NCBI GenBank assembly: GCA_034519515.1
Contig: JAXHOK010000048.1
Coordinates: 1 to 64,000, forward strand
Length of the DNA: 64,000 nucleotides
Source of the DNA: Arcicella sp034519515
GTDB lineage: Bacteria > Bacteroidota > Bacteroidia > Cytophagales > Spirosomataceae
Direction of reading: 5' to 3'
The first letter of the stretch is position 1, and each line of letters starts with the position of its first letter. The notes beneath the pieces were generated by a model. That model was not told where the DNA came from and made no database searches. It saw only the letters and a program-made list of their open reading frames with translations. Positions 16,060-25,695 of this stretch are shown here, piece after piece. The translations under genes and the position numbers were made by a program.

Positions 16060-17784
16060 CTACGCTAAATCTCCCTTTTTCAAAGCATTAGCTGCAAAAT
16101 CTGCCGCACGGGCTGTTAATGCCATATACGTCAATGATGGATTTACGCATGAGGCTGAAGTCATAGCTGCACCATCCGTTACGAACACGTTTTCTGCTCC
16201 CCACACTTGATTATTTTTGTTCAAACAAGAGTTCTTTGCATCCGTACCCATACGAGCTGTTCCCATTTCATGAATACCGATACCGAGGGTTTTCTTCTCG
16301 TCATTGTAGGTACTTACATTTTTTAAACCTGCTTTTTCCAACATTTCCGCCGCATCGTTTTGCATATCAACTCGCATTTTCTTTTCGTTTTCACGATACT
16401 CAGCATCAAAAACAAACAACGGCATTCCCCACTTATCTTTTTGTTTATCATCCAAATACATACGGTTTTCTGGATTTGGGAGAACTTCGCCAAAGCCCAT
16501 CATACCGAATCTCCATTGACCAGGGTAACTCAAAGAATCTTTGAAGTCTGCTCCAAAACCCTCTTGCGAGCCTCCACGACTCCATTCATCACGGGTTGCA
16601 CTGCCTTGATACCCGAAACCACGAACGTAATCACGTTTGTCATCGCCCCAATTACGGAATCGTGGAATATAAATACCATTGGCACGGCGGCCGATGTAAT
16701 ATTCATCTTCCAAACCTTCAAACTCACCCGATGCACCAACTCCCAAATGATGATCCATGATATTTCTGCCTAATTGGTCAGATTCATTTCCCAGTCCGTT
16801 TGGATGACGTTTTGATTTTGAGTTCATCAAAATACCCGTCGTTGGAAAAGCCGAGGCATTCAAGAAAATTATTTTAGCAAAATATTCGATTGATTCCAAC
16901 GTATTTTGATCAACGATTCTTACACCAATAGCTTTTCCTAATTTATCGTCGTAGATAACCTCCTGAACAATAGCATCTGGACGAAGTACCAAGTTACCCG
17001 TTTTCACGGCTGCTGGCAAAGTCGATGATTGCGTTGAGAAATATCCACCGTAAGGACATCCCATCATACAACGATTCCGATACTGGCATTGAGCACGCCC
17101 TTGATCAAGAGCAATTTTAGATTCACCCGTGATGTGGGCAGTGCGTCCCATAATAAAATGACGATTTGGAAATTCTTTTTCGATACGTTTTTTCATATCT
17201 TTTTCCAAGGCGTTCATGTTCATAGCGGGCAGATAATGCTGTCCGTGGGGCAACACATCAATATTATCCATATTTCCACTGATACCCGCAAATTTCTCTA
17301 CATGGTCATACCAAGGGGCAATATCTTTATATCTGATGGGCCAATCCGTAGCGATTCCTTCTTTGCCGTTGGCTTCAAAATCACGCTCATTCCAACGATA
17401 CGACTGTCGGCCCCACATCAGCGAGCGTCCGCCCACATGATAGCCACGAATCCAGTCGATTGGTTTTTTCTCAATAATTGGGTTCTCTTTGTCATTTTCA
17501 AAGAAATTTCTCCATTGTTCGTTGGCTGTGTATCCCGTGCGAACATTGATAAAATACTCTTCGGCAGTTTTGCTATCCACACGTCCACGGTGAGGAAAAT
17601 CCCAAGGGTTTTTGGTGGCATTCGGATAATCAACAACGTGTTTTACATCACGCCCACGTTCGAGCATGATAACTTTTAAACCTTTCTCACAAAGTTCTTT
17701 GGCAGCCCAGCCGCCTGATATTCCCGAGCCAACAACGATGGCATCGTAGGTATTTGCTTTTTGTCCTGTTCCTGTAATTTCCAT
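16060..17784 (-). CDS. GMC-family FAD-dependent oxidoreductase (sugar/alcohol dehydrogenase large subunit)
   Basis: 574 residues. The FAD-binding Rossmann motif sits at the N-terminus (DAIVVGSGISGGWAAKELCE, residues ~14-33, with E at the end of the second strand in MLERG). The middle contains RCMMGCPYGGYFSTQSS, and the C-terminus has the GMC signature with active-site His in GIHEMGTARMG and Asn in NPSLTYMALTARAA. This subgroup works with a small 'gluconate 2-dehydrogenase subunit 3' protein, encoded 179 bp upstream on the same strand. Together they oxidise a sugar, polyol or sugar acid in the periplasm, feeding electrons to the respiratory chain. Export is probably by piggy-back on the Tat signal of the small subunit, since no signal peptide is seen here. 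Substrate unknown. Confidence 0.9.
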   Translation of the reverse strand: MEITGTGQKANTYDAIVVGSGISGGWAAKELCEKGLKVIMLERGRDVKHVVDYPNATKNPWDFPHRGRVDSKTAEEYFINVRTGYTANEQWRNFFENDKENPIIEKKPIDWIRGYHVGGRSLMWGRQSYRWNERDFEANGKEGIATDWPIRYKDIAPWYDHVEKFAGISGNMDNIDVLPHGQHYLPAMNMNALEKDMKKRIEKEFPNRHFIMGRTAHITGESKIALDQGRAQCQYRNRCMMGCPYGGYFSTQSSTLPAAVKTGNLVLRPDAIVQEVIYDDKLGKAIGVRIVDQNTLESIEYFAKIIFLNASAFPTTGILMNSKSKRHPNGLGNESDQLGRNIMDHHLGVGASGEFEGLEDEYYIGRRANGIYIPRFRNWGDDKRDYVRGFGYQGSATRDEWSRGGSQEGFGADFKDSLSYPGQWRFGMMGFGEVLPNPENRMYLDDKQKDKWGMPLFVFDAEYRENEKKMRVDMQNDAAEMLEKAGLKNVSTYNDEKKTLGIGIHEMGTARMGTDAKNSCLNKNNQVWGAENVFVTDGAAMTSASCVNPSLTYMALTARAADFAANALKKGDLA

Positions 17785-17963
17785 TTATTTATTAAGTTGA
17801 AGTAGTTATAGAGTTAGAATAGTTAAAAAGCCTTTTACCTCAAACTAAATCTAATAACTTTTAATATTTTGAATTGAAAGAATCAAAATGAGTGAATTAA
17901 GTATAAAACATAGTAGAGCCAAAACTTTTTTAACTATACAACTTTATAACCCTTTAACTCAAA

Positions 17964-18503
17964 TTATGACATCGCCCAAACTTTTTGACCTTTCTCTAAT
18001 TTGATACCTTCATATCTCCCTGGCACTTCCAGATAAGCTGCGGCTTTGGTTGCTCCTGGTTCAGAAGTGAAATATCCCAAAACGGTTAAATCTTTCATCG
18101 TTTTCCAAAATTCCGATTTTTCTTTGGCAGTATCTTCTGCTTTCAATAATTCGGTTTTCTTCTCGGCAGATGCTTTCATAAAATTACCGTCTGCACTATC
18201 GTTGAGTTTGTCCAAACCTGTAAAAAATGCTTTCTGCTGGTCATCTTTGTAACATTCTTTTAGCATAAACTCAATGAAAGCGGGTACTTTTGCTTCTTTC
18301 GCTCCTGGGGTTGAGGTTTTGGGTAATATCATTTCGGCAATTTCGGCAATCATTTCGCTGTGTGCGGGAGCGATAGCGAAATCTTTTCCGACCTTAGAAC
18401 CGCCGCCCGTTTTGCAGCCTTCTAAGATTGTTGCTAATGTGCCTGCCGACAGGATTCCCCCCATCATTATGGCACTTTTGGCAATGGCATCTCTTCTGTT
18501 CAT
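17964..18503 (-). CDS. Gluconate 2-dehydrogenase subunit 3-like lipoprotein (GMC partner, Tat signal)
   Basis: 179 residues. The N-terminus has a twin-arginine pair (MNRRDAIAKSA), a hydrophobic stretch and a lipobox-like LEGC with Cys30, so it is probably Tat-exported and lipid-anchored. The body (MIAEIAEMILPKTSTPGAKEAKVPAFIE...KKTELLKAEDT...WKTMKDLTVLGYFTSEPGA) matches the subunit-3 family that accompanies GMC dehydrogenases. It is transcribed ahead of the GMC gene, and the pair forms one operon. It is needed for maturation, export or electron transfer of the large subunit (family knowledge). Confidence 0.88.
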   Translation of the reverse strand: MNRRDAIAKSAIMMGGILSAGTLATILEGCKTGGGSKVGKDFAIAPAHSEMIAEIAEMILPKTSTPGAKEAKVPAFIEFMLKECYKDDQQKAFFTGLDKLNDSADGNFMKASAEKKTELLKAEDTAKEKSEFWKTMKDLTVLGYFTSEPGATKAAAYLEVPGRYEGIKLEKGQKVWAMS

Positions 18504-18697
18504 GTATATTTGAAATTTAGTTATTCGATAGTAAAATTACACTTATAAGGTAAATATTTGCATTATTTATTGACAATTCAACGAATTTATTTTAAAATTC
18601 ACCAATTAAATTTTACCGCTAACGAAATCTTCCAAATAAAATTTGGTCATTCGGTTTTTATGTGCCTTTTTGCGAAAAATTTAACAAATAAAGAAAA

Positions 18698-19636
18698 ATG
18701 AAAACTAAAATATTGGCTTTGTTTTGCGTTTTACTATGTTTTGCGACACACGCCCAAAAAAAGAAGACGAACAAGAAAACTCCTACCACTAAATCAGTTG
18801 CTGTTGATTCTACGGAGTTATTGAACAGAAATCAGATAACTGATGGAACGCTACAGGCACAAGATGAAATTGTGGCAACTTTGACGGGGAAGGACAAAAC
18901 TGCTACGCAAAATGGCGAAAAAAGATTTTATGATTCCTATAAAATTGCTCTTCGTCAAGGAGATGAATTGACGATTGAGCATACTTCTGAGAATTTTAGA
19001 GTAATGATGGCTTTGAAATCGCCCAATAAAGGCAAGGAGGAATTTAGTTATGATTCAAAACCTTTCTCTGGGTTCAGTACCAACAAACTTTTTATGGTAG
19101 TTCCCACCACAGGTGTTTATACTTTACTGGCAACTTCTACGGACGTAGGGCAGGTGGGTAAATATAAAATCAAGAAGTCAATAGCCCCTCCAAATGCTGT
19201 GGAGGCACAATTAGACCCCAATTTCGCTAAACAATTCAAAACTTTGTCCGCCCAGAAAGCTGAAAATTTCAAAGGTATCACGGGCGAAAAAATTAAGAAA
19301 GACAAGAAAGATAAGTCTGTGGGAGTTGAGAAATTCAAGTCTTCTTTTGAATTAGTAACGGGCAGGGGTTCGATGATACTTCAAGAAAATGGTGGGACGG
19401 TTTCAAATTATAAGTCCGTTTTATTTGAATCTGAAAGCGAAGAGGAAGCCAAAGCGTATTTCGAGAAAACGAAAAAGCAATTGCAAGTTTTAGTAAGAAG
19501 CTGGACAGAACAAACCAATACTGACAATAATTATAGTGCCTCAACCGATAAAGACATCATCACTTTGAGTATTTCAACCATTGAAGCGGTAAAGAAAAAG
19601 AAAGCGGTTTATTTGGTTAATTTTGTGTATAATTAG
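18698..19636 (+). CDS. Secreted protein of unknown function with a PPC-like beta domain
   Basis: 312 residues with a signal peptide ending near FATHAQ (~20). A Lys/Thr-rich linker (KKKTNKKTPTTKS) is followed by a beta-rich section (~50-165: QITDGTLQAQDEIVATL...YDSYKIALRQGDELTIEHTS...YTLLATSTDVGQVGKYKI), which resembles bacterial pre-peptidase C-terminal (PPC) domains. The C-terminal half is Lys-rich and mixed alpha/beta (KKDKKDKSVGVEKFKSSFE). It ends 12 bp before another small secreted protein, so the two probably form an operon. No enzyme motif was recognised. Confidence 0.6.
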   Translation: MKTKILALFCVLLCFATHAQKKKTNKKTPTTKSVAVDSTELLNRNQITDGTLQAQDEIVATLTGKDKTATQNGEKRFYDSYKIALRQGDELTIEHTSENFRVMMALKSPNKGKEEFSYDSKPFSGFSTNKLFMVVPTTGVYTLLATSTDVGQVGKYKIKKSIAPPNAVEAQLDPNFAKQFKTLSAQKAENFKGITGEKIKKDKKDKSVGVEKFKSSFELVTGRGSMILQENGGTVSNYKSVLFESESEEEAKAYFEKTKKQLQVLVRSWTEQTNTDNNYSASTDKDIITLSISTIEAVKKKKAVYLVNFVYN

Positions 19637-19648
19637 ATTTTACAAAAA

Positions 19649-20092
19649 ATGAAAAAACACCTTTTAACTTTACTCGTTTTACTCTTATTATCCTATAAAG
19701 TCAATGCCCAGCAACAAGCGAAATATATCTTGGAAGGGCAAGTTTTGGGCAATGCTCCTTTTTTAGCGGTAAAGATTAGCCGAAACTTTTGGTTTACAGA
19801 ACATAATCACGCCACATTGGGTACTGGCTTCGGCTACTTCCCAAATTTACCATCTATCCCCGTTGATGCTACCATATCATTGGGTAACGGCAATAAGTTT
19901 TTTGAATTGGGTGCAGTCACCGATTTTTATATTGGTACACCAAAAGATGGTCCAAAATTTCAAATGTCCCCATTGATTGGATATAAGAGTATTTCTCAGA
20001 AAGGAGTTGTGTTCAGATTTCATTTTACGCCAACAGTATTAGGCGAGTTTACCCTTTGGGGTGGTCTATCAGTTGGTGGAGTTCTGAGATAA
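19649..20092 (+). CDS. Small secreted or outer-membrane protein, function unknown
   Basis: 147 residues with a signal peptide (MKKHLLTLLVLLLLSYKVNAQ). The mature part is rich in Gly and aromatic residues with alternating strands (HATLGTGFGYFPNL, GNGNKFFELGAVTDFYIGTP, GVVFRFHFTPTVLGEFTLWGGLSVGGVLR), as in a small outer-membrane beta-barrel, and has a C-terminal aromatic-plus-glycine pattern. It starts 12 bp after the preceding secreted protein gene and is followed by a strong bidirectional terminator. Family not recognised. Confidence 0.6.
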   Translation: MKKHLLTLLVLLLLSYKVNAQQQAKYILEGQVLGNAPFLAVKISRNFWFTEHNHATLGTGFGYFPNLPSIPVDATISLGNGNKFFELGAVTDFYIGTPKDGPKFQMSPLIGYKSISQKGVVFRFHFTPTVLGEFTLWGGLSVGGVLR

Positions 20093-20109
20093 ACTATTTC
20101 CAATATCAA

Positions 20110-20143
20110 AATAAGCCGTTTCAGTCTCCCGAAACGGCTTATT
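20110..20143. terminator. Bidirectional terminator between convergent genes
   Basis: AATAAGCCGTTTC (20110-20122) and GAAACGGCTTATT (20131-20143) form a perfect 13-bp stem with an 8-base loop. It sits between the secreted-protein pair (+) and the SDR gene (-). Confidence 0.8.
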
Positions 20144-20175
20144 CGATAATTGTTTACTGATAACTGTTTACTAAA

Positions 20176-20886
20176 CTAAGCTGGCATACTCGGACGAACT
20201 TCAATTTTACTCGGCAACGTTCTTGCTGGCATTTTGATTAAATCCACCACCATTTGCCCAATATCTTCGGGCTGGATTTTCCAAGCATCTTTATCACTTG
20301 GTGTGTGTCCGCCAAAATAAGTAGCTACCGAACCTGGCATGATAGTCGTTACTTTAATTCCATCCTTTCGTAAATCCATCATTATTGCTTGCGAAAAGCC
20401 CACTACGCCAAATTTAGAGGCATTGTACGCCCCACCCGCCGCAAAGAAATTTGTTCCTGCCAAACTTGAAATCGTGATAAAATAGCCCTGTGTTTCTTTC
20501 AATTGCGTGTATGATGCTTTGATAGAATTGAATGTTCCCGTCAGATTTATGTCAATCGTTTCTTGCCATTGATCTGAGGTGAGGGTTTGGATTGGTGCAA
20601 AATGACCTACTCCTGCGTTGGCGATTACATAATCCAAACGTCCCCAAAGTTCCATGATTTTTGAAACGGCTTTTTCTTGTGAAGCCAAATCTCGAACATC
20701 TGATTCTATTCCGATGGCGTAACCCTCCTTGATTTTATTCAATTCAGCAGCGGCTTCATCGGCACTGGCTTGTGTACGTGAAGTAATAGCTACTTTGATT
20801 CCATCTTTGATTAAAGATTCTGCCACACCGTAACCAATTCCCTTTGAACCGCCTGTGATGAGGGCAGTTTTTATTGTTTCTGACAT
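20176..20886 (-). CDS. Short-chain dehydrogenase/reductase (SDR)
   Basis: 236 residues, the standard size for classical SDRs. The cofactor motif GGSKGIGYG lies at ~12-20, with SRTQASADEAA after the second strand favouring NADP(H). NAG in YVIANAGVGHF (~90), the catalytic Ser in ISSLAG and the Tyr-x3-Lys pair in AYNASKFG (~152-158) are all present, so it should be active. The C-terminus reads MPGSVATYFGG...PEDIGQMVVDLIKMP, resembling 3-oxoacyl-ACP reductase-like or sepiapterin-type members. The substrate is not predictable. Monocistronic; divergent from the membrane-anchored hypothetical gene. Confidence 0.92.
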   Translation of the reverse strand: MSETIKTALITGGSKGIGYGVAESLIKDGIKVAITSRTQASADEAAAELNKIKEGYAIGIESDVRDLASQEKAVSKIMELWGRLDYVIANAGVGHFAPIQTLTSDQWQETIDINLTGTFNSIKASYTQLKETQGYFITISSLAGTNFFAAGGAYNASKFGVVGFSQAIMMDLRKDGIKVTTIMPGSVATYFGGHTPSDKDAWKIQPEDIGQMVVDLIKMPARTLPSKIEVRPSMPA

Positions 20887-20972
20887 ATTTTTTCAGGTTT
20901 TATTGTTTGTTTCTTCAACCTAAACTATTCCAAAATAGTTTCTTGATTTTTATAAATAAGAAATGTTCCCTA

Positions 20973-20980
20973 TTTTTGAA
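20973..20980 (+). promoter_or_regulatory. Candidate Bacteroidota -7 box
   Basis: TATTTTTG fits the TAnnTTTG -7 consensus exactly and lies 24 bp before the ATG at 21004. The -33 TTTG element is not clear upstream (only T-rich sequence), so the call is tentative. Confidence 0.4.
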
Positions 20981-21003
20981 AATACACCTTAAAAACATAG
21001 AAA

Positions 21004-21495
21004 ATGGCTCGAAATCAGATTGAAAAATACGTTAATGAGTTAAATATTAGGAAGAATGATTACTTAAAAAAGCAACAGAATGAATATAAAATTGCTCGCT
21101 TTGAAAAATCACTTGATATTTTAAAACGTGCAAGTTATTCTCAAACAATTCCTGATGAAACAATTGAAGAAATTAAATTAATCTTCAAACTCATGCCAGT
21201 TCATGAACTATATTACATTAAAACGGCATCTGAGTATGAGTTTAAGGAATACATTGAAAGATTAAATAAATTGTACATAGCAGTTTTGGATAAATATGAA
21301 TCTGAACCCCAAATAGTAAATTCAAAATCTCGGAATGTGATTATTGTTTTTGTATATGCTATGTTCATTTTTCATAAGTCAATTGAAAATTGGCTTGGAA
21401 TTTATGCTATTCCAACTGTTTTGGGATGTTTTCTTATTTTTTGGATTTATGAAAACCGATGGAGATTTCACGATTCCTTCTTCTTCCAAAAGTAA
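21004..21495 (+). CDS. Hypothetical membrane-anchored protein
   Basis: 163 residues. A charged helical N-terminal part (NQIEKYVNELNIRKNDYLKK...ILKRASYSQTIPDETIEEIKLIFKLM) is followed near the C-terminus by two closely spaced hydrophobic segments (VIIVFVYAMFIFHKSI and IYAIPTVLGCFLIFWIY). The coding end overlaps the 3' end of the convergent permease gene by 28 bp, which is uncommon. Very A+T-rich with frequent Lys/Ile/Asn codons. Not recognised as any family; possibly a lineage-specific gene. Confidence 0.55.
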   Translation: MARNQIEKYVNELNIRKNDYLKKQQNEYKIARFEKSLDILKRASYSQTIPDETIEEIKLIFKLMPVHELYYIKTASEYEFKEYIERLNKLYIAVLDKYESEPQIVNSKSRNVIIVFVYAMFIFHKSIENWLGIYAIPTVLGCFLIFWIYENRWRFHDSFFFQK

Positions 21496-22922
21496 AATAC
21501 AGGCACGCCCAAAGCCACAATTCCCACGCCAATCCAAGATGGTACGGGCTTGTAAATCAATAGATTAACGCATAATGCTGTGGCAAAAAACAGATAAATG
21601 GCTGGGATAATTGGATATCCAAATGCTTTGTAAGGTCTTGGAGTATTGGGCTGTTTTTTACGAAGAATAAATACCCCTGCAATGGTCAGAATATAGAAAA
21701 CTAAAATCGCAAAAACGGTATAATCTAAGAGGTCGCTATACGTCCCCGTGAGGCATAACAAACACGCCCAAAAACATTGCATCAATAATGACGAAGCGGG
21801 TACGCCTTTGGCATTTAATTCTCCTGCTTTCTTGAAAAATAGATTATCTTTTGCCATCGCATAATAGACTCTTGCCCCTGATAAAATGATTCCATTATTA
21901 CAACCAAAAGTGGAAATCATAATAAAAACTGCCATAATTATTGTGGCGGGATTTCCAAAAATCATCTCTGCGGCTGCCGTTCCCACACGGTCATTGGTGG
22001 CAAACATGATGCCTCGGCCCAATGTATCGGCGGCGTTTGGATGTCCTTGCACGGGTAATAACATCAAGTAGGCAATATTCGCCAAGATGTATAACACACT
22101 GACTGTCAGTGTCCCGTAAATTAAACTTAATGGAATATCACGTTTGGGATTCTTCATTTCCCCAGCCGTGTAGGTAACATTATTCCAAGCCGAAGAAGAA
22201 AATAATGGACCAATCAAAGCTAAGCCCATTGCCGACCATAGTCCAATTCCTTTGAGGTATTCATAATCAATAATTTTCCCTTTTTCCCAAATGATTTTCA
22301 CGGGACTCCAAAAATCTATCGAGTTGATTGCCCACATTCCCTTGGCTGGATTCAAACCCACAATTATGCCCATAACTGCCAAACCTAACAATGCCCCGAT
22401 TTTGGTAGTTGTAAAAATCAACTGAACTAATTTAGCATTTTTTACCCCTTGAATATTGATAAAAGTGAGCAATAAAATCAAGGCAATTGCCAAAAGCTGC
22501 TGGGTATTAAATAAGAGAAATTGATGTTGAGTTTCTGTACCAATATAATCTGGCAAAAGTACGCCTGTATATTTGGCAAAAGCCACGGCAACGGCGGCGA
22601 TTGTTCCCGTTTCAATTACTAAGAAAGTTGTCCAGCCGAACAAAAAACCGATTAATGGATTATAGGCTTCACGGAGGTACACGTATTGCCCCCCCGCTTT
22701 GGGCATCATTCCAGCGAGTTCACCGTATGAAAGTGCTGATATTAAGGTGATTACGCCCGTGATTCCCCACGTGAGGAGCAGATAACCTGGTGAACCTAAG
22801 TTGCGAGTAACGTCTGCCGAGACAATAAAAATGCCCGAGCCAATCATTGACCCAATCACAATCATGGTGGCATCGGTAAGGGATAATTCTTTTTTTAATT
22901 CGTTTGGAGTCGATTCAGTCAT
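21468..22922 (-). CDS. APC-superfamily amino acid permease
   Basis: 484 residues with about twelve hydrophobic helices. The N-terminal signature LSLTDATMIVIGSMIGSGIFIVSADV contains the unwound GSGIF of helix 1, which binds the amino-acid backbone. GGQYVYLREAYNPLIGFLFGW, NNVTYTAGEMKNPKRDIP and the closing YPIIPAIYLFFATALC are all typical of basic or neutral amino-acid/polyamine antiporters and LAT-type permeases. It acts in the cytoplasmic membrane. Monocistronic, with a MITE copy sitting just upstream (23004-23167), so its promoter region may be affected. Exact substrate unknown. Confidence 0.92.
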   Translation of the reverse strand: MTESTPNELKKELSLTDATMIVIGSMIGSGIFIVSADVTRNLGSPGYLLLTWGITGVITLISALSYGELAGMMPKAGGQYVYLREAYNPLIGFLFGWTTFLVIETGTIAAVAVAFAKYTGVLLPDYIGTETQHQFLLFNTQQLLAIALILLLTFINIQGVKNAKLVQLIFTTTKIGALLGLAVMGIIVGLNPAKGMWAINSIDFWSPVKIIWEKGKIIDYEYLKGIGLWSAMGLALIGPLFSSSAWNNVTYTAGEMKNPKRDIPLSLIYGTLTVSVLYILANIAYLMLLPVQGHPNAADTLGRGIMFATNDRVGTAAAEMIFGNPATIIMAVFIMISTFGCNNGIILSGARVYYAMAKDNLFFKKAGELNAKGVPASSLLMQCFWACLLCLTGTYSDLLDYTVFAILVFYILTIAGVFILRKKQPNTPRPYKAFGYPIIPAIYLFFATALCVNLLIYKPVPSWIGVGIVALGVPVFYFWKKKES

Positions 22923-23003
22923 TGATGAGTTTTTGTTTTTTCAAATATAAGCAAATTTTCTTGATTCGGAGATTAGACAAACTCAAAAAGTTACCCAATC
23001 TTA

Positions 23004-23167
23004 GAAGCCGTTTTAAAATATATTCTGAATAAAGTCTGATTGTATTTTTTGAGTAGTGGAATCATATTTTTTTAAGGAATATACAGCGTATCTTGTGTAA
23101 AAAATATGGTTTCGATAGTCACAATAAGACAATCAGAATTTGTCGTAAGATATTTTAAAACGGCTTC
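23004..23167 (-). mobile_element. MITE family 1, copy B
   Basis: 164 bp, bounded by GAAGCCGTTTTAAAATAT and its inverse, in the opposite orientation to the other copies. The flanks are TTA on both sides (23001-23003 and 23168-23170), a 3-bp direct duplication. It has no coding capacity. It lies between the divergent permease and GH78 genes, 64 bp before the GH78 start, so it could alter their expression. Confidence 0.9.
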
Positions 23168-23230
23168 TTATATTGTTTCAAATCAAAATAAAGCCTACTT
23201 TCGTTCATCATTTGCTAATCAAAATCCCCC

Positions 23231-25627
23231 ATGAAAAAATCTCTACCATTATTCCTGTTCTTATTCATTTTTATTCCAAAATCATCAGCTCAAAAACCTG
23301 CTGAGGCAATTATTAATTACCCTTGGAAAGCATCTTGGATTGCCCCACAAAACGCAAGTCTGAAAGATTTTGGCGTTTATCATTTTAGGAAAACCTTTGA
23401 GCTTTCTCAAAAACCTAACTCATTCATTATCAACGTTTCGGGTGATAATCGTTATCGGATTTTTGTGAATGGAAATTACATCGGGGCAGGTCCTGCACGG
23501 GGAGATTTAATGCACTGGAATTTTGAAACTTACAACATTGCTTCGTATCTGCAACAAGGTAAAAATACGATTGCTGCCGTGGTTTGGAATTTTGGCAACG
23601 ATATGCAAGTGGCTCAAATAAGCAACAAAACGGGTTTTATTTTGCAAGGAAATTCGTCTGCCGAAGAGGTGATAAATACCAATAATTCTTGGAAAGTTGT
23701 TCAAAATAAGGCGTACAAACCTATCCCCGTGGATGGAGGAAAATTGTGGGCGTATATCGTGGTGGGTTGTGGCGAAGATGTGGATGCCAACAAATTCCCT
23801 TTTGGTTGGGAGAAAAACGACTTCAACGATGCCACTTGGGAAAAGGCGAAGGTTTTAGATAGAGGATTTCCCACGGGAACAGGAACTGGTGCGGAGTGGT
23901 ATTTAGTCCCTCGAAACATCCCACAAATGGAAGAAATTTACCAGCCCATCAAGGAAATTCGTAGATTCACAGGCATTGCGGATGCGGATTTGACGGATAA
24001 ATTTTTGAAAGGAACGGGGACTTTAACGATTCCTGCCAATACGAAAACGACCATTTTATTAGACCAAACTTTTGAAACTGTCGCTTATCCAGAAATGACC
24101 GTTTCGGGAGGGAAAGGTTCATCTATTCAGTTCACTTATGCGGAGGCGTTGATGGATGAAAAACGACAAAAAGGCAATAGAAATGAAATAACGGGCAGGA
24201 AAATTATGGGGAATCAAGATATTTTTAGACCCGATGGATCAGTTAAAAGAACTTTTAAACCCCTCTGGTTCAGGACTTTTCGATATATCGAACTGGAAAT
24301 TGAAACCAAAGAACAGCCTCTGATTATCAATTCTTTTTATGGACTAAAAACGGGGTATCCTTTTGAAGAAAAAGCTACTTTTTCAAGTTCTCAGGATAAA
24401 TCAATGACCGATATTTGGAAAGTGGGCTGGCAAACCGCCAGGCTTTGTGCGGGAGAAACTTATTTCGATTGTCCTTATTACGAACAACTCCAATACACAG
24501 GCGACACTCGCATACAGGCTCTCATCAGTCTATATGTTTCGGGCGATGACCGATTGATGCGAAAGGCAATCACGGATTTTGACAACTCCATGACCTCCGA
24601 AGGTTTAACCCAAAGTCGCTATCCTTCCAACGTTGTGCAGATTATCCCCACATTCTCATTGTTCTGGGTATCAATGAATTATGATTACTGGATGCACCGT
24701 AAGGATGATACATTTATCAAAACGATGCTGCCTAATATTGAGAAAGTATTGTCTTGGTATGAACGTAAACTTGACCCGAAAAAGAATATGCTGGGGGCAA
24801 TGAATTGGTGGTCGTTTGTGGATTGGGCGAAACCTTGGCAAATGAATAAAGTTTCAGTAATTGGGGGAATTCCTGACGGAGCAACGGAAGGGAATTCATC
24901 CATTATTTCGTTTCAATATGCTTACACGCTTCGCCAAGCCTCGGCAGTGTTCGAGACTTTTGGGCAAAAAGATAAAGCGATTTATTACAAAACCTTAGCA
25001 GATTTATTAGCAAAATCAACCTTTGAGCAATGTTTTGATGCCACAAAAGGCGAAGTTTCGGACACTCCCGACAAAAAAGTTTTTAGCCAACACGCTAATA
25101 TCTTCGCTATTTTGGCAAATGCCGTTCCCAAAGCCCAAGAGAAAGAAGTGATGGAGAAAATTTTGAATGATAAATCACTCATTCAAACGACTTTTTACTT
25201 CAAATTCTATTTAGTGCAAGCCCTCAAAAAGGCAGGAATGGCAAATCGTTATCACGAAATGTTAGAGCCGTGGCGAGATATGCTCCGCTTGGGATTAACC
25301 ACTTTTGCGGAACAAGGTGAACCCACTCGCTCCGATTGCCATGCGTGGTCGGCATCACCCAATTATGATTTTTTGGCAACGGTTTGTGGTATCATGCCCG
25401 ATGCTCCTGGGTTTGAAGAAGTGCTTATTCAGCCTGCGTTAGGGATTTTGGACGATGTGGAGGGGAAAATGCCGCATCCAAATGGGGAAATAACAGTATC
25501 ACTGAAACGGAAAGGGAAGACTGGGATTACGGGGGAAGTCAGCTTGCCTGAAAACGTAAAAGGGCGTTTTGTTTTTGGAGGAAAAACCCTAATCTTAAAA
25601 AGTGGAAAACAAAATATTGATATTTAG
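23231..25627 (+). CDS. Secreted GH78-type alpha-L-rhamnosidase
   Basis: 798 residues with a signal peptide (MKKSLPLFLFLFIFIPKSSA). The N-terminal beta domain (~30-180, KASWIAPQNASLKDFGVYHFRKTF...DNRYRIFVNGNYIGAGPARGD) and a second beta domain (to ~380) precede an (alpha/alpha)6 barrel. The barrel has the landmark stretch RLCAGETYFDCPYYEQLQYTGDTRIQA, with the acidic residues expected around the catalytic site, followed by MNWWSFVDWA. A C-terminal beta domain (DAPGFEEVLIQPALGILDDVEGKMPHPNGEI) completes the GH78 layout at normal length. It removes terminal L-rhamnose from pectin-type or glycoside substrates, probably in the periplasm. It fits functionally with the SGNH-GH28 fusion at 37662. Confidence 0.9.
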   Translation: MKKSLPLFLFLFIFIPKSSAQKPAEAIINYPWKASWIAPQNASLKDFGVYHFRKTFELSQKPNSFIINVSGDNRYRIFVNGNYIGAGPARGDLMHWNFETYNIASYLQQGKNTIAAVVWNFGNDMQVAQISNKTGFILQGNSSAEEVINTNNSWKVVQNKAYKPIPVDGGKLWAYIVVGCGEDVDANKFPFGWEKNDFNDATWEKAKVLDRGFPTGTGTGAEWYLVPRNIPQMEEIYQPIKEIRRFTGIADADLTDKFLKGTGTLTIPANTKTTILLDQTFETVAYPEMTVSGGKGSSIQFTYAEALMDEKRQKGNRNEITGRKIMGNQDIFRPDGSVKRTFKPLWFRTFRYIELEIETKEQPLIINSFYGLKTGYPFEEKATFSSSQDKSMTDIWKVGWQTARLCAGETYFDCPYYEQLQYTGDTRIQALISLYVSGDDRLMRKAITDFDNSMTSEGLTQSRYPSNVVQIIPTFSLFWVSMNYDYWMHRKDDTFIKTMLPNIEKVLSWYERKLDPKKNMLGAMNWWSFVDWAKPWQMNKVSVIGGIPDGATEGNSSIISFQYAYTLRQASAVFETFGQKDKAIYYKTLADLLAKSTFEQCFDATKGEVSDTPDKKVFSQHANIFAILANAVPKAQEKEVMEKILNDKSLIQTTFYFKFYLVQALKKAGMANRYHEMLEPWRDMLRLGLTTFAEQGEPTRSDCHAWSASPNYDFLATVCGIMPDAPGFEEVLIQPALGILDDVEGKMPHPNGEITVSLKRKGKTGITGEVSLPENVKGRFVFGGKTLILKSGKQNIDI

Positions 25628-25695
25628 TGGAATATGAAAAGTTTAAACAGCTTGGTTATTTTAATATCTTCTCTATTCTTTTCGGTAATGGTAAT